A stretch of DNA of 48,217 bases, from NCBI GenBank assembly GCA_035691485.1, contig DASSIZ010000097.1:1-48217 (forward strand), in the 5' to 3' direction. Under the pieces are notes generated by a model. The model worked only from the letters and a program-made list of their open reading frames with translations, was not told the DNA's origin and made no database searches. Both the position numbers and the translations under genes were made by a program. Numbering within the stretch: position 1 is the stretch's first letter; the number at the start of each line of letters is the position of its first letter. Origin of the DNA: Terriglobales bacterium. GTDB lineage: Bacteria > Acidobacteriota > Terriglobia > Terriglobales > Acidobacteriaceae. This document shows, piece after piece, positions 23,896 through 34,600 of the stretch.

Positions 23896-26358
23896 ATGCT
23901 CATGGACCGCTATATCTGCATACATGCCCATTTTTACCAGCCGCCGCGGGAGAACCCATGGCTGGAAGCCGTCGAAGTGCAGGATTCCGCCTACCCATAC
24001 CATGACTGGAATGAGCGGATCACGGCCGAGTGCTATGCGCCGAATGCGGCGTCACGCATCCTCGACGACGAAGGCCGGATCGTCAAGATCACCAACAACT
24101 ATTCGCGGATCAGCTTCAACTTCGGCCCCACGCTGCTCTCCTGGATGGAGCAGAATGCGCACCGCACCTACGAGTTGATCCTGGAAGCGGACCGCGTCAG
24201 CCGGGAAACATTTTCCGGGCACGGTTCCGCCATCGCCCAGGCCTACAACCACATGATCCTGCCGCTGGCGAACCGCCGCGACAAATATACCCAAATATTA
24301 TGGGGCATTCGTGATTTCCAGCACCGCTTCCAGCGCGATCCCGAGGGCATGTGGTTGCCGGAGACGGCAGTGGACCTTGAGTCGCTGGAATTGCTCGCCG
24401 ATTTGGGAATCAAGTTCACCATCCTGGCCCAGCACCAGGCCAGGCAAATTCGCAAACTGCGCACCGGCGCACAGGAAGCCAAGGCGGACGGCAAGGGACC
24501 GCAGTGGCAAACCATGGAGGGCGGAAACATCGATCCGACGCGCGCCTACGTTTGCCAGCTTTCCTCGGGGCGAAGCATCAACCTGTTCTTCTACGACGGC
24601 CCGATTTCGCGGGCGGTGGCATTCGAGCGCCTGCTGTCGAATGGGGAGACGTTTGCGTCGAGGCTGCTCAGCGGATTTTCCGAGCACCGCAAGTGGCCGC
24701 AACTGGTGCACATTGCCACTGACGGCGAGACCTACGGGCATCATCACGCTCACGGCGACATGGCGCTGTCGTACGCGCTGGAGCATATTGAGTCGAAGCA
24801 GCTGGCAAAAATCACCAATTACGGTGAATACCTGGAAAAGCATCCGCCCACCCACGAAGCGGAAATCCTGGAGAACACGGCGTGGAGTTGCGCGCACGGC
24901 GTTGGCCGCTGGTCCACCGATTGCGGCTGCAACTCCGGCGGGCACGCCGGCTGGAACCAGCAGTGGCGCGCGCCGTTGCGGTCGGCGCTGGATTGGCTGC
25001 GCGACGACCTGGCGCCGCAATTCGAGCAATCCGGGCGCGAGCTGTTGCAGGATCCCTGGAAGGCGCGCGATGAATTTGTCTCCATCGTACTTGACCGTTC
25101 ACCCGAAAACGTGGACCGCTTCCTTGCCGGGCACGCCGGGCGCAAACTGGAGCGCGAGGAGCAGGTGCGGGCGCTCGAGTTGCTCGAAATGCAGCGTCAC
25201 GCCATGCTCATGTACACCAGCTGTGGCTGGTTTTTCGACGAACTGACCGGGATCGAGACGGTGCAAGTGATCCAGTACGCGGGACGCGCCGTGCAACTGG
25301 CGCAGACGTTGTTCGGCGATCACCACGAGCAGGAATTCGAAAAGCGCCTGCGCGAGTCGCGCAGCAACATTCCCAACTTCGGCACCGGGGTGGAGGTCTA
25401 CGAAAAGTTCGTAAAACCGGCGATGGTTGACCTGCTGGGCGTCGGGGCGCACTCCGCGATCACTTCTCTGTTTGATGGCTTCGGCGAGCAGAACACCATC
25501 TATTGTTACGACGTTGACCTGCTGGACTCGCACACGCAACAATCAGGACGCGCAGCCGTCGCGGTGGGCCGGGCGCGGATCATGTCGCGCATCACGCGCG
25601 AGCAGATGCCGATCAGCTTCGGCGTGCTCCACTTTGGCGACCACAACCTCAGCGCCGGGGTCCGCCGGTTCCGCAGCGAGGACGAGTACCACGCCATGGC
25701 GCAGTCGGTGAGCGACGCCTTCGGGCGCGCCGACCTGCCGGAAGCGGTGCGCGTGCTCGACCGCCATTTCGAGGGTACGGCGTATTCGCTGAAGTCTCTG
25801 TTTCGCGACGAGCAGCGGCGCATTGTCACCCGCATCCTGGAAACGACACTGGGCGAGGCCGAGGCCAGCTACCGGCAGATTTACGAACATCATGCGCAGC
25901 TCATGCGTTTCCTTGCCGGCCTCAACACAACCCCGCCGAAGGTCCTGGTATTGACGGCGGAATTCGTTCTCAATAATTCCTTGCGGCGCGCCCTGGAAGC
26001 GCCAGAACTCGACTTGGACGAGGTGCGGGGCCTGCTCGAGACCGCCAAGCGCGAGAAGATCAATCTCGATACCACCGGGCTGGAGTACGCCTTGCGGCGA
26101 AGGCTGAACCAGATGTCCGACGAACTGCTGGCCGCCCCCGGCAACCTGCCGCTGCTGGCGCGCATGCATGCGATCATTTCCATCGCCTGGCCCTTCGACA
26201 TCAACCTGTGGCGAGTGCAAAACACTTTTTACTCGCTGCTGGAAACCGAATATGCGGGGCGGCAGGATGATGCGGAATGGTCGGAGCATTTCCGGCGCAT
26301 CGTCGAGAAACTGAATCTTCGTTTCCCGGCTCCAGTCCAACAGCCGGCGGCGGTGTGA
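23896..26358 (+). CDS. GH57/DUF3536 family glycoside hydrolase
   Basis: The 820-residue protein opens with 'RYICIHAHFYQPPRENPWLE', the typical start of DUF3536 GH57 proteins, followed by 'NFGPTLLSWMEQ', 'GMWLPETAVDLESLELLADL', 'LVHIATDGETYGHHH' and 'CNSGGHAGWNQQWRAPLR'. The remainder is the long helical DUF3536 region. ATG 23896 or 23902 are equally possible. GH57 enzymes act on alpha-glucans by a retaining mechanism; the exact substrate of DUF3536 proteins is not known to me. The galU gene directly downstream fits glycogen or cell-surface glucan metabolism. Confidence 0.87.
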   Translation: MLMDRYICIHAHFYQPPRENPWLEAVEVQDSAYPYHDWNERITAECYAPNAASRILDDEGRIVKITNNYSRISFNFGPTLLSWMEQNAHRTYELILEADRVSRETFSGHGSAIAQAYNHMILPLANRRDKYTQILWGIRDFQHRFQRDPEGMWLPETAVDLESLELLADLGIKFTILAQHQARQIRKLRTGAQEAKADGKGPQWQTMEGGNIDPTRAYVCQLSSGRSINLFFYDGPISRAVAFERLLSNGETFASRLLSGFSEHRKWPQLVHIATDGETYGHHHAHGDMALSYALEHIESKQLAKITNYGEYLEKHPPTHEAEILENTAWSCAHGVGRWSTDCGCNSGGHAGWNQQWRAPLRSALDWLRDDLAPQFEQSGRELLQDPWKARDEFVSIVLDRSPENVDRFLAGHAGRKLEREEQVRALELLEMQRHAMLMYTSCGWFFDELTGIETVQVIQYAGRAVQLAQTLFGDHHEQEFEKRLRESRSNIPNFGTGVEVYEKFVKPAMVDLLGVGAHSAITSLFDGFGEQNTIYCYDVDLLDSHTQQSGRAAVAVGRARIMSRITREQMPISFGVLHFGDHNLSAGVRRFRSEDEYHAMAQSVSDAFGRADLPEAVRVLDRHFEGTAYSLKSLFRDEQRRIVTRILETTLGEAEASYRQIYEHHAQLMRFLAGLNTTPPKVLVLTAEFVLNNSLRRALEAPELDLDEVRGLLETAKREKINLDTTGLEYALRRRLNQMSDELLAAPGNLPLLARMHAIISIAWPFDINLWRVQNTFYSLLETEYAGRQDDAEWSEHFRRIVEKLNLRFPAPVQQPAAV

Positions 26359-26423
26359 TCACCGATGGGCGCGCTTTGTTGTGATAAGGTATTTCGTTTG
26401 CCGCGCGCGGAGCGAGCGTTCTG

Positions 26424-27305
26424 ATGAAGATGACAGTCCGCAAGGCGGTGTTCCCGGCCGCCGGCCTGGGAACACGCTTCCTCCCCGCCACCAAGGCGCA
26501 ACCCAAGGAAATGCTGCCGCTGGTGGACAAGCCCATCATCCAGTACGGCGTCGAAGAAGCGATGGCATCAGGCTGCGACCAGATCATCATCATTACCGGC
26601 CGCGGCAAAAGCGCGATTGAGGATCACTTCGACGTCAGCTACGAACTGGAAAAGATGCTGGAAGAACGCGGCAAGACCGACCTGCTCGCGGTGGTGCGCC
26701 ATATCTCCGACATGATTCACGTTGCCTACGTCCGCCAGAAAGAGGCGATGGGGCTGGGTCACGCGGTGTTGATGGCCCGCGAGCTGGTGGGCAACGAGGC
26801 CTTCGCGGTGCTGCTTGCCGACGACGTCATTGACGCGCCGGTGCCCTGCCTGAAGCAAATGGCGGAGGTTTTCGAGGAGACCCAGTCCTCGGTGATCGCC
26901 ACGCAGATAGTCGAAGGAAACGCGATCTCCGCCTACGGCGTGATTGACGCCAAACCCGTCGATGGGCGCTGGCAGGGCAAGCTGTTCGAGGTGCGCAACC
27001 TGGTGGAGAAGCCGCGCCCGGAAGAAGCGCCGTCCAACCTGGCTGTCATTGGGCGCTACATTCTGACGCCAACCATTTTCGAGATGCTGGAGACCACGCC
27101 CCTCGGCGCCGGCGGCGAGTTGCAGCTCACCGACGCCATGCGGCAGTTGCTGACTCGGGAAAAAATCTACGCCTACAACTTTGACGGTAAGCGCCACGAC
27201 ACCGGCGACAAGCTTGGCTTCCTGAAGGCGACGGTGGAATTCGCGCTCAAGCGTGACGACCTCGGCGGCGACCTGCGCCAGTGGCTGAAATCGCTGAAGC
27301 TGTAG
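26424..27305 (+). CDS. galU: UTP-glucose-1-phosphate uridylyltransferase
   Basis: The 293-residue protein has the nucleotidyltransferase start 'KAVFPAAGLGTRFLPATKAQ' and 'KEMLPLVDKPIIQYGVEEA', 'FAVLLADDVIDAP' with the metal-binding Asp, 'NLVEKPRPEEAPSNLAVIGR' and 'FDGKRHDTGDKLGFLKA', all typical of bacterial GalU. It makes UDP-glucose for polysaccharides and glycolipids. The start may be ATG 26424 or 26430; GGAGCGAG lies upstream. It is 65 bp after the GH57 gene and could share its transcript. Confidence 0.95.
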   Translation: MKMTVRKAVFPAAGLGTRFLPATKAQPKEMLPLVDKPIIQYGVEEAMASGCDQIIIITGRGKSAIEDHFDVSYELEKMLEERGKTDLLAVVRHISDMIHVAYVRQKEAMGLGHAVLMARELVGNEAFAVLLADDVIDAPVPCLKQMAEVFEETQSSVIATQIVEGNAISAYGVIDAKPVDGRWQGKLFEVRNLVEKPRPEEAPSNLAVIGRYILTPTIFEMLETTPLGAGGELQLTDAMRQLLTREKIYAYNFDGKRHDTGDKLGFLKATVEFALKRDDLGGDLRQWLKSLKL

Positions 27306-27332
27306 CTTGGAACAAGTCCCCCGGCGAACAGC

Positions 27333-28631
27333 TCATACTTGCACCGCCGCCAGGGCTTCGCGGCCGGCGGCCACGGTCTGGCTGATGTCTTCGTCGGTAT
27401 GGGCCGCGCCCAGGAAGGCCGCTTCGAACTGCGAGGGCGGCAGGTAAACTCCCGCGTCCAGCATGCCGTGGTGGAACCTGCCGAACGCCTGCGTGTTACA
27501 GGTGGCAGCGGCACGCCAATCGGTGACGATCTCAGTCGTGAAGAACCAGGTAAACATTGAGCCGACGCGGTTGGCGGTGACCGCCACACCGGCCTCGGTC
27601 GCTGCTTCGCTCACCATCTGGACCAGCGTCGCCGCCATGCGCTCCATGCGGCCGTAGACTTCGCGGTTGTCGCGAAGATGGCAGATGGTCGCCAGGCCCG
27701 CTGCCATCGCCAGTGGATTTCCCGAGAGCGTCCCTGCCTGGTATACCGGACCGAGGGGCGCGATCATGTCCATGATTTCAGAAGGCCCGCCGTAGGCGCC
27801 GACGGGCAAGCCGCCACCGATGATCTTGCCCAGCGTGGTGATGTCGGGACGCGTTCCGTACAACTCCTGCGCGCCTCCGAAGGCAACCCGGAAGCCAGTC
27901 ATGACCTCGTCGAAAATGAGCAGCGCGTTGTCGCGCGAGGTCAGGTAGCGCAGCGCGTCCAGGTAGCCCTTCCGCGGCGCCACGCACCCCATGTTGCCGA
28001 CCACCGGCTCCACGATGACGCAGGCGATCTCGCCTTTATATTTCTTGAATGCGTCTTCGACCGCGTTGGGGTCGTTGTAGGGAAGCGCCAGCGTGAACTG
28101 GACGAACTCTTCGGGCACGCCTGCGGAGCCCGGAATGCCGAGCGTCGCGACGCCCGAGCCCGCTTTCACCAGCAGCGCGTCGCTATGACCGTGGTAGCAG
28201 CCCTCAAACTTCACGATGTACTTGCGCTGCGTGAAGGCGCGCGCCAGGCGGATGGCGGACATGGTCGCTTCGGTGCCGGAGCTGACGAAGCGCAGCTTTT
28301 CCATGGAGGGATAGGCCTCCAGGACGGCTTCTGCCAGATCCACCTCCGATGGCGTGGACGCGCCAAAGCTGGTTCCCTTGCGCGCGGCTTCGATGATCGC
28401 CTCGACCACGACCGGCGCTGCATGGCCGAGAATCAGCGGGCCCCAGGAGCCGACGTAGTCGATGTACTCGTTGCCGTCTGCGTCCCAGGTATGGGCGCCC
28501 TCGCCGCGGGTGATGAACGGCGGATCGCCGCCGACGGCGCGAAAGGCGCGCACCGGCGAATTGACGCCCCCGGGAATCACGGCTTCGGCGCGGCGGCGGA
28601 GTTCTCGGGACTGCTCGAATCGGCGGGCCAT
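27333..28631 (-). CDS. hemL: Glutamate-1-semialdehyde 2,1-aminomutase
   Basis: The 432-residue PLP enzyme has '[19 protein letters not shown]', '[19 protein letters not shown]', '[19 protein letters not shown]', '[20 protein letters not shown]' and the PLP Lys in '[20 protein letters not shown]'. It converts glutamate-1-semialdehyde to 5-aminolevulinate in the C5 route to heme. The frame is open to 28679, but ATG 28631 matches the family start and has CGAGG upstream. The leader contains a perfect hairpin, and the promoter region carries a CRP-type site, so regulation by a CRP/FNR-family protein is likely. Confidence 0.96.
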   Translation of the reverse strand: MARRFEQSRELRRRAEAVIPGGVNSPVRAFRAVGGDPPFITRGEGAHTWDADGNEYIDYVGSWGPLILGHAAPVVVEAIIEAARKGTSFGASTPSEVDLAEAVLEAYPSMEKLRFVSSGTEATMSAIRLARAFTQRKYIVKFEGCYHGHSDALLVKAGSGVATLGIPGSAGVPEEFVQFTLALPYNDPNAVEDAFKKYKGEIACVIVEPVVGNMGCVAPRKGYLDALRYLTSRDNALLIFDEVMTGFRVAFGGAQELYGTRPDITTLGKIIGGGLPVGAYGGPSEIMDMIAPLGPVYQAGTLSGNPLAMAAGLATICHLRDNREVYGRMERMAATLVQMVSEAATEAGVAVTANRVGSMFTWFFTTEIVTDWRAAATCNTQAFGRFHHGMLDAGVYLPPSQFEAAFLGAAHTDEDISQTVAAGREALAAVQV

Positions 28632-28645
28632 GGAACCTCGCATGG

Positions 28646-28667
28646 TCCACGCGCAGCAGCGCGTGGA
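28646..28667 (-). promoter_or_regulatory. Perfect hairpin in the hemL leader
   Basis: TCCACGCGC-agca-GCGCGTGGA, 9-bp perfect stem with a 4-base loop, lying between the predicted transcription start (about 28673) and the hemL ATG at 28631. It would sit near the 5' end of the transcript and could stabilise the mRNA. Confidence 0.5.
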
Positions 28668-28679
28668 GAGCAACCGCAC

Positions 28680-28722
28680 ACTATACCAAGAGGGCGCACA
28701 ACAGGGTGTGAGTCAGGTCACA
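28680..28722 (-). promoter_or_regulatory. hemL promoter with a perfect CRP-type site
   Basis: On the minus strand, TATAGT (28685-28680) is the -10 box. TGTGACCTGACTCACA (28722-28707) is an exact TGTGA-N6-TCACA palindrome. Its centre lies 41.5 bp upstream of the start expected from the -10 box, the classical class II activator position, and no good -35 box is present. Confidence 0.65.
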
Positions 28723-28736
28723 ACACGCTTGGCTGC

Positions 28737-30059
28737 TTAGCGGGACGCAACCATCGCGCGCCTCCGCCGCGCCGCGAAAAAGTACACCACGACACCGAGC
28801 AGCGCCAGGATGGCGCCCAGTCCGAGCGCGGTGATCGGCCCGGTGCGCTCGCTTTCGCCGCGGACGTACATCAGCACCAGCAGCGCTGCCGGTCCGATGC
28901 CCAGCGCCACCGCCCCGATCAGTCCTCCCGGCGCACGGAACCTGCGCGGCAGGTCCGGTTCGCGCCAGCGCAGCACCACCAGCGCGATGAACTCAAGCAT
29001 CAGCGACACCCCGTAGAGGATGATGTCGATCAGCACCAGGCGCTCAAAACCGAGGGGAAGGCAAACCGTCCACGCCATAGCGCAGGCGACGATCGAAATC
29101 CAAGGCGCGCCGCTCTTGGGATGAACTCGCAGGAACGCCGAGGGCAAGTAGCCGTCCTCCGCCATGGCGAACGGCACGCGCGTGTAAGAGAGCACCAGGG
29201 CGTTGGTCATGCCGAGACCGCAGATCATGCCTCCCGCAACCACGACCAGCCCCAGCCATCGCCCTCCGAGCGCGTTCGCAGCCTGCACCCAGGAACCTGT
29301 CGTCCACGCGCCAGCATCGATGCCGGCGAGCATGGCTGCTCCCACCGGGATGAGATAGACGACCGCTACCAGCACGGCGGCGCCGATCATGGCGCGCGGA
29401 TACGTCCGCTGCGGGTCTTCGACCTCGCCGGCGATGGTGGAAGCATTGTCCCAGCCCATGTAGTTCCACATCGCAACCGAGATCGCGCCGGCCAGGTCCA
29501 CGGATCCACCGTGAGGAATGACCGCTGCGCCAGGTGTTCGCCACATCGCGTAGAACGTCATAATCGCGAATGGCGACAGCAGCGCCAGCATCAGGTACAC
29601 GGAACTCTTGCCGACGGCGCGAATGCCGGCGATGTTCCAGATCGCGGCGACGGCCACCACCGCTGCTCCTACCAGCACGCCGTTGCGCCCGCTACCGAGC
29701 CTCGGCGCGAACTGTGCCAGGTAGAGAACGAAGATGGTCGGGTAGATGGCCATATCAAAAATCGAAGCCAGCAGCGACAGCCACGCTTCCTGGAATCCCC
29801 AGAAAGGCCCGAGCGCTCTCCTCACCCAGACGTAGTAGCCGCCCTCCTCGGGCAGCGCGCCCGACAGCTCCCCGACCATGAACGCCGTGGGCAGGCTCCA
29901 AAGGAACGGCAGGATCGCCAGCACAATCAGGGCCCGCGTATAACCGGCCTTCTGCACCAGGTCCTCGAGTCCGTAAGGACCGCCCGACACCATGAAGAAG
30001 GTGGCCGCAATCAGCGGCAGCAGGCCGAGGCTGCGGCGGACTTGTGGAATTGCGGGCAT
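28737..30059 (-). CDS. APC-family amino acid permease
   Basis: The 440-residue protein has about 12 hydrophobic segments and the APC signature near the first helix ('LGLLPLIAATFFMVSGGPYG', 'EDLVQKAG'), 'GELSGALPEEGGYYVWVRRA' for helix 2-3, and 'WNYMGWDNASTIAGEVEDPQ' for helix 6. These match the amino acid/polyamine/organocation superfamily. The substrate cannot be told from sequence. ATG 30059 is favoured over the frame start at 30077. It lies upstream of hemL on the same strand, but hemL has its own promoter. Confidence 0.87.
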   Translation of the reverse strand: MPAIPQVRRSLGLLPLIAATFFMVSGGPYGLEDLVQKAGYTRALIVLAILPFLWSLPTAFMVGELSGALPEEGGYYVWVRRALGPFWGFQEAWLSLLASIFDMAIYPTIFVLYLAQFAPRLGSGRNGVLVGAAVVAVAAIWNIAGIRAVGKSSVYLMLALLSPFAIMTFYAMWRTPGAAVIPHGGSVDLAGAISVAMWNYMGWDNASTIAGEVEDPQRTYPRAMIGAAVLVAVVYLIPVGAAMLAGIDAGAWTTGSWVQAANALGGRWLGLVVVAGGMICGLGMTNALVLSYTRVPFAMAEDGYLPSAFLRVHPKSGAPWISIVACAMAWTVCLPLGFERLVLIDIILYGVSLMLEFIALVVLRWREPDLPRRFRAPGGLIGAVALGIGPAALLVLMYVRGESERTGPITALGLGAILALLGVVVYFFAARRRRAMVASR

Positions 30060-30083
30060 GGCGGGAATATAAAACAATTGCGG

Positions 30084-30147
30084 GTAGTCGGGAGTCAGGA
30101 GTTAGCCGTCCATGCGGCGCTAACTCACGACTCCTGACTACCAACTC
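30084..30147. repeat. Inverted heptad arrays before the YdeI-like gene
   Basis: Left units GTAGTCG, GGAGTCA, GGAGTTA (30084-30104). Right units CTAACTC, ACGACTC, CTGACTA, CCAACTC (30120-30147). The 23-bp arms 30084-30106 and 30119-30141 pair with three mismatches. The array ends 2 bp before the ATG at 30150, so it occupies the place of the ribosome site. Confidence 0.75.
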
Positions 30148-30149
30148 CT

Positions 30150-30824
30150 ATGCGAGGCAAGGCAAAGTCCTTCAAGTCCGTGCTTGAGCGCATGCCCGGC
30201 CGGCTTGGCTGGGTAATTGCGCGCGTCCCTTTTGACGTTGCGAAAACCTGGGGCACCAGGCGACCCAAGGTTCGAGGCGAGATCAACGGCTTTGCTTTCC
30301 GCACGACCCTGTTTCCTTCGCGCAATGGTGGACACTACGTGCTGGTAAACAAGCGCATGCAGCGCGAAGGTGGAGCGGCTCCGGGCAGCATGGCGCAATT
30401 CCGGCTGGAACTCGATTTGGAGAAGCGCGAGGTGAGCACGCCCGTCGAATTGCAACGCGCAATCTTCGGCGACCGCTCGCTGCGGCATTGGTACGACGCG
30501 CTGAACTACTCCACTCGCAAGTACATCGCCGACTGGATCACGGACGTGAAAAGCGCCGCAGCGCGTTCGCGCAGGGCCGAGCAGCTTGCCGAGCGCCTCC
30601 TGGCCACCATGGAAGCCGAGCAAAAATTGCCGCCTCTTCTGCAACGCGAGTTCGCGCGCGTGCCTCACGCTCTGCAAGGCTGGCAGCAGATGTCGCCGAC
30701 GCAGCGGCGCGGGCATTTGCTGGCGATCTTCTACTATCGCGATCCCGAGTCGCGCTCGCGGCGTATCGCCAAGGTCGCGGAAGCGGCGGCGGAATACTCG
30801 GAGAAGCGCTCCCGCTCCCAGTAG
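30150..30824 (+). CDS. DUF1905/YdeI-OmdA (bacteriocin-protection-like) protein
   Basis: The 224-residue protein has an N-terminal DUF1905 barrel ('LGWVIARVPFDVAKTWG', 'RRPKVRGEINGFAFRTTLFP', 'GHYVLVNKRMQREGG') and a C-terminal YdeI/OmdA helical domain ('LNYSTRKYIADWITDVKSAA', 'RSRRAEQLAERLLATMEAE'). Proteins with this pairing are annotated as bacteriocin-protection or OmpD-associated, but the molecular role is unclear. The ATG is directly preceded by the heptad array, with no Shine-Dalgarno sequence. It ends 39 bp before mfd. Confidence 0.75.
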   Translation: MRGKAKSFKSVLERMPGRLGWVIARVPFDVAKTWGTRRPKVRGEINGFAFRTTLFPSRNGGHYVLVNKRMQREGGAAPGSMAQFRLELDLEKREVSTPVELQRAIFGDRSLRHWYDALNYSTRKYIADWITDVKSAAARSRRAEQLAERLLATMEAEQKLPPLLQREFARVPHALQGWQQMSPTQRRGHLLAIFYYRDPESRSRRIAKVAEAAAEYSEKRSRSQ

Positions 30825-30863
30825 CGGCCCGCCGCCCCGGCCAACTGGTAGAATGAAAGCAGC

Positions 30864-33800
30864 ATGGTCCTTCCATTCGTCCGCGATCTCTTCGCGGACG
30901 TGGAACATTTGCCCGCTTTTGCGCGTGCCGCCTCCCTGCTGAAAACGGGAGTCCCCACCACGAGCGGTTCTGGCGTGATGGGGTCCAAGACCGGCGCGGA
31001 GGGGATTTGTGTCTCCGGATTAACCCCCACAGCCAAGGCCCTGCTCATTGCGCTGCTGCATCGCGTCGCGGGAAAGCTGCTGGTCGTGCTCGTTCCCGGC
31101 AACCGTACTGCGGAGGACCTCCAGCCTGTGATCGCTGCCTTCGGAGAACTCACCGGCGCCATTGCGACGGAACGTGGGACTGCTTCGGATTCGGTCCTGG
31201 TGCTTCCCGGGCCGGATGTTTTGCCGTTTGAAGGCTTGTCTCCCCACCCGGAGATCCAGGAAGAGCGGGCCGCCACGTTGGCAAAGATGGCAAGCGGCGC
31301 GGCTTCGGTGGTCATTGTGCCGGTGGCGTCGGCAGCCATGCGGGTGCGCGCGCCGGAGTTTTACAGCGAGATGGCCCGCACCATCCGGCGCGGCGAGACC
31401 CTGGATGCCGAGCCGCTGCTGCAGCATCTCAACACCCTTGGCTACGTCGGTTCCGACGTCGTCGAGATGCCCGGCGAGTATGCCCTGCGCGGCGGTATCC
31501 TCGATGTTTATCCGCCCGAGGCCGACCGGCCGCTCAGGATCGAGCTGTTTGGCGACGAGGTGGAGTCCATCCGCAAGTTCGATCCCGGGACGCAGCGATC
31601 TACTACATCGGTAGAGGAAGTGGTCCTGCTGCCGTTGACCGACGTGCCAGTGCGCGAGGACACGCTGGCGGCGGTCCATGCCCGCTTGTCGGGCAAACGT
31701 GTCAGTGGAGAAAACGAGGCCGTCGAGGCGGCGGTGCGGGCCGGCGGTGTCGGCGTCTTTCCAGGTTGGGAGTTCTACGCCGGCGTGGCCGGCGCACAGC
31801 ACACCGTCTTTGATCTCTTTTCCCGCGTCGCCGTCATCGTGGATGAACCGCAGGATACGTTCGCTGAGTTAGACCATTGGTGGGAGCGCGTGCGTGAGAT
31901 GCACCAGCGCAGCGGGATCGGTAACCTGGTCCGGCCGGAAGAGCTATACCTCACGGCCGAGGAGCTTGCCTCCAAGCTGAATACCTTGCCCCGGGTGGAT
32001 TTCCAGCACCTTGGACTTGGATCCGGGGACATCGAACACGATGGTCAGCAGACCGACATTGAGATCGAACCGGCCATCGACCACCGACCGCCGACCGTCG
32101 ACCTTTTGTCCCAGCCAACCACCCGCTTTCATGGTTCGGTCCCCGCGATGGTGGACGAGGTCAAGAAGCTGTCCGCCGCAGGCAAGCGTGTCTTGTTCGC
32201 CGCCGCTTCTAGCGGCGAGGTGGAGCGCATCGCTGACTTGTTCAGCGAGTACGGTGTCACCTTCCGCCTGGGTTCGCGCACGCCGCGGCCAGGAGAAAGT
32301 TATCTCGATGACGCGGCGTATTTGGGCGGCCTGGAGTCAACTACAACAGTAGTAAAAGCGGCCATTCCCGACGGCGTGGCGCTTCCCGACGCCAACCTCA
32401 TCGTGTTCGGCACTCGCGACCTGTTTGAGGAGCCGGAAACCGTCGTCATCCGGCCGCAAAGGTCGAAATCGAAGACCGGCGCCTTCATTTCCGACTTCCG
32501 TGACCTCACGGTCGGCGACTACGTGGTCCATGTGGAGCATGGCATCGCGCAATACCATGGCCTGAAGGAAATTCCCCAGGCGGACGGCGAGAAAGCCGAA
32601 TTCATGATCCTGGAGTACGCGGAGGCGGCGCGCCTCTATGTGCCGCTGACGCGTCTGGACCTGGTGCAGAAATACCGTTCCGCGGAAGGCGGCGCCAAGC
32701 CTGTGCTCAACCGCCTCGGCACGCAGCAGTGGGCCAAGACAAAGGCGCGGGTCAAGAAGGCCATGAAAGACATGGCCGACGAGCTGCTCAAGTTGTACGC
32801 GCTGCGCAAGACCGCCGAGGGTCACGCCTTTCCCGCGGACACGCAGTGGCAGCACGAGTTCGAGGACGCTTTCGAGTTCAACGAAACCGATGACCAGGCC
32901 AACGCCATCCTCGACGTCAAGAAAGACATGGAGCAAACCCAGCCCATGGACCGCCTGTTGTGCGGCGATGTCGGGTACGGCAAGACGGAAGTCGCCATGC
33001 GCGCGGCTTTCAAGGCGGTGAGCGACAACAAGCAGGTGGCAGTGCTGGCGCCGACGACGGTACTTGCCTTCCAGCATTTTGAAACCTTCAAGCGCCGATT
33101 TGCCGCCTTTCCGATCACGGTAGAGATGATCAGCCGCTTTCGCACCGCGCGCCAGCAGAAAGAGATCATCGAAAAGGTGGAGCAGGGCAAGGTGGATGTG
33201 CTGATCGGAACTCACCGTCTGCTCTCGAAAGACATCAAGTTCGCCGACCTCGGGCTGGTGGTAGTGGACGAGGAGCAGCGCTTCGGCGTTCGCCACAAGG
33301 AACGGCTCAAGCAGCTCAAGAAAGAAGTGGACGTGCTGACCATGTCGGCGACGCCGATCCCGCGCACGCTTCACATGTCGTTGGTCGGGTTGCGCGACAT
33401 GAGCGTAATCGAAACCCCGCCCAAGGACCGCATCGCCATCGAAACCGTGGTCGCCGGCTGGGACGAGAAGATCGTGAAGTCATCCATCGAGCGCGAACTC
33501 GAGCGCGGTGGGCAGGCCTACCTGGTGCACAACCGTGTCGATACGATCTACGAAATCGCGGCGCGAGTGCAGGAGTTGGTGCCGCGCGCCCGGGTGATCG
33601 TCGGCCATGGACAGATGACCGAAGGCGAACTGGAGAAGGTGATGCTCGCGTTCATGCGCCACGAAGCCGACGTGCTGGTGGCGACCACCATCATCGAGAA
33701 CGGCCTCGACATTCCGCTTTGCAACACCATCATCGTTAATCGCGCCGACCGCCACGGTCTCAGCGAGCTTTACCAGCTGCGCGGCCGCGTGGGACGGTCC

Positions 33801-34541
33801 AACCGGCGCGCGTACGCCTATTTATTGATCCCGCCCGATACCGAGCTGACGCCCATCGCGCGCCGGCGGCTGGCGGCGCTGAAGGAATTTTCTGATCTGG
33901 GCGCCGGATTTAAGATCGCCGCCCTCGACCTGGAATTGCGCGGCGCCGGCAACCTGCTGGGCGGCGAACAGAGCGGCCACATTGACGCGGTTGGTTTCGA
34001 GCTTTACACCTCCATGCTGGAACGCACGGTCCGCGAGATCAAGGGTGAGGCGGCGCCCGATGAGGCGGAGACGCAGCTCAACCTGGGACTGAATATCCGT
34101 ATTTCCTCCGAATACATTCCGCAGGAAAACCAGCGCTTGCGCATGTACAAGCGCGTGGCCGGGGTGGAGACCGAATCGCAGCTTGGCGACGTACGCGGCG
34201 AGTTGGAAGACCGCTATGGTCCCCCGCCCGCGGCCGTCCGCAACCTGCTGGAGTACGCCGCGCTGAAAATCCTGGCGCAGCGGGTCGGCGTGGCCGGGAT
34301 CGAGCGCAAGCGCGACCTGGTCAGCATCCGCTTCACCGAGCACGCCGCCATCAATCCCGAACGCCTGGCCCATTTTGTGGCAACACAAAAAGGGGCACAG
34401 TTCACGCCCGCCGGGGTGCTCAGGTTCCTGGTGAAAAACACCGCGGCCGAGGAGGTTTTGACGCGCCTGAAGCAACTGCTGCAAGACCTCTCGGCCGGCC
34501 AGGTGGCGCAACCGGGGCCGCAACTGGCGGCTTCGGACTAG
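30864..34541 (+). CDS. mfd: Transcription-repair coupling factor
   Basis: The 1225-residue protein follows the Mfd plan: N-terminal UvrB-like domains ('[20 protein letters not shown]'), an RNA-polymerase-binding domain near 545-620 ('[18 protein letters not shown]'), RecG-like helicase motifs ('[19 protein letters not shown]' near 700, '[14 protein letters not shown]' near 803, '[14 protein letters not shown]'), '[20 protein letters not shown]', and the C-terminal TRCF domain. It removes stalled RNA polymerase and recruits UvrA. A -10-like TAGAAT lies 9 nt before the ATG. Residues about 388-415 form an extra linker that contains a heptad repeat array and is absent from typical Mfd. Confidence 0.96.
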   Translation: MVLPFVRDLFADVEHLPAFARAASLLKTGVPTTSGSGVMGSKTGAEGICVSGLTPTAKALLIALLHRVAGKLLVVLVPGNRTAEDLQPVIAAFGELTGAIATERGTASDSVLVLPGPDVLPFEGLSPHPEIQEERAATLAKMASGAASVVIVPVASAAMRVRAPEFYSEMARTIRRGETLDAEPLLQHLNTLGYVGSDVVEMPGEYALRGGILDVYPPEADRPLRIELFGDEVESIRKFDPGTQRSTTSVEEVVLLPLTDVPVREDTLAAVHARLSGKRVSGENEAVEAAVRAGGVGVFPGWEFYAGVAGAQHTVFDLFSRVAVIVDEPQDTFAELDHWWERVREMHQRSGIGNLVRPEELYLTAEELASKLNTLPRVDFQHLGLGSGDIEHDGQQTDIEIEPAIDHRPPTVDLLSQPTTRFHGSVPAMVDEVKKLSAAGKRVLFAAASSGEVERIADLFSEYGVTFRLGSRTPRPGESYLDDAAYLGGLESTTTVVKAAIPDGVALPDANLIVFGTRDLFEEPETVVIRPQRSKSKTGAFISDFRDLTVGDYVVHVEHGIAQYHGLKEIPQADGEKAEFMILEYAEAARLYVPLTRLDLVQKYRSAEGGAKPVLNRLGTQQWAKTKARVKKAMKDMADELLKLYALRKTAEGHAFPADTQWQHEFEDAFEFNETDDQANAILDVKKDMEQTQPMDRLLCGDVGYGKTEVAMRAAFKAVSDNKQVAVLAPTTVLAFQHFETFKRRFAAFPITVEMISRFRTARQQKEIIEKVEQGKVDVLIGTHRLLSKDIKFADLGLVVVDEEQRFGVRHKERLKQLKKEVDVLTMSATPIPRTLHMSLVGLRDMSVIETPPKDRIAIETVVAGWDEKIVKSSIERELERGGQAYLVHNRVDTIYEIAARVQELVPRARVIVGHGQMTEGELEKVMLAFMRHEADVLVATTIIENGLDIPLCNTIIVNRADRHGLSELYQLRGRVGRSNRRAYAYLLIPPDTELTPIARRRLAALKEFSDLGAGFKIAALDLELRGAGNLLGGEQSGHIDAVGFELYTSMLERTVREIKGEAAPDEAETQLNLGLNIRISSEYIPQENQRLRMYKRVAGVETESQLGDVRGELEDRYGPPPAAVRNLLEYAALKILAQRVGVAGIERKRDLVSIRFTEHAAINPERLAHFVATQKGAQFTPAGVLRFLVKNTAAEEVLTRLKQLLQDLSAGQVAQPGPQLAASD
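32075..32102. repeat. Heptad array inside mfd
   Basis: Four 7-bp units CATCGAC, CACCGAC, CGCCGAC, CGTCGAC (consensus CNNCGAC), encoding '[11 protein letters not shown]' in a linker between the UvrB-like part and the next domain. It is the reverse-complement type of the array in the uvrC-like gene. Confidence 0.65.
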
Positions 34542-34600
34542 ACTCATTCGCCGGCGGGGGTCGGCCGCTCCCACAAAAATTCTTGCAAAAGCCGCGCCAG

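Noticed and set aside
27678-30137. An 819-codon open frame on the plus strand
   Set aside because: It is antisense to hemL and the permease, both clear families, and its His/Arg/Asp-rich composition is that of a shadow frame.
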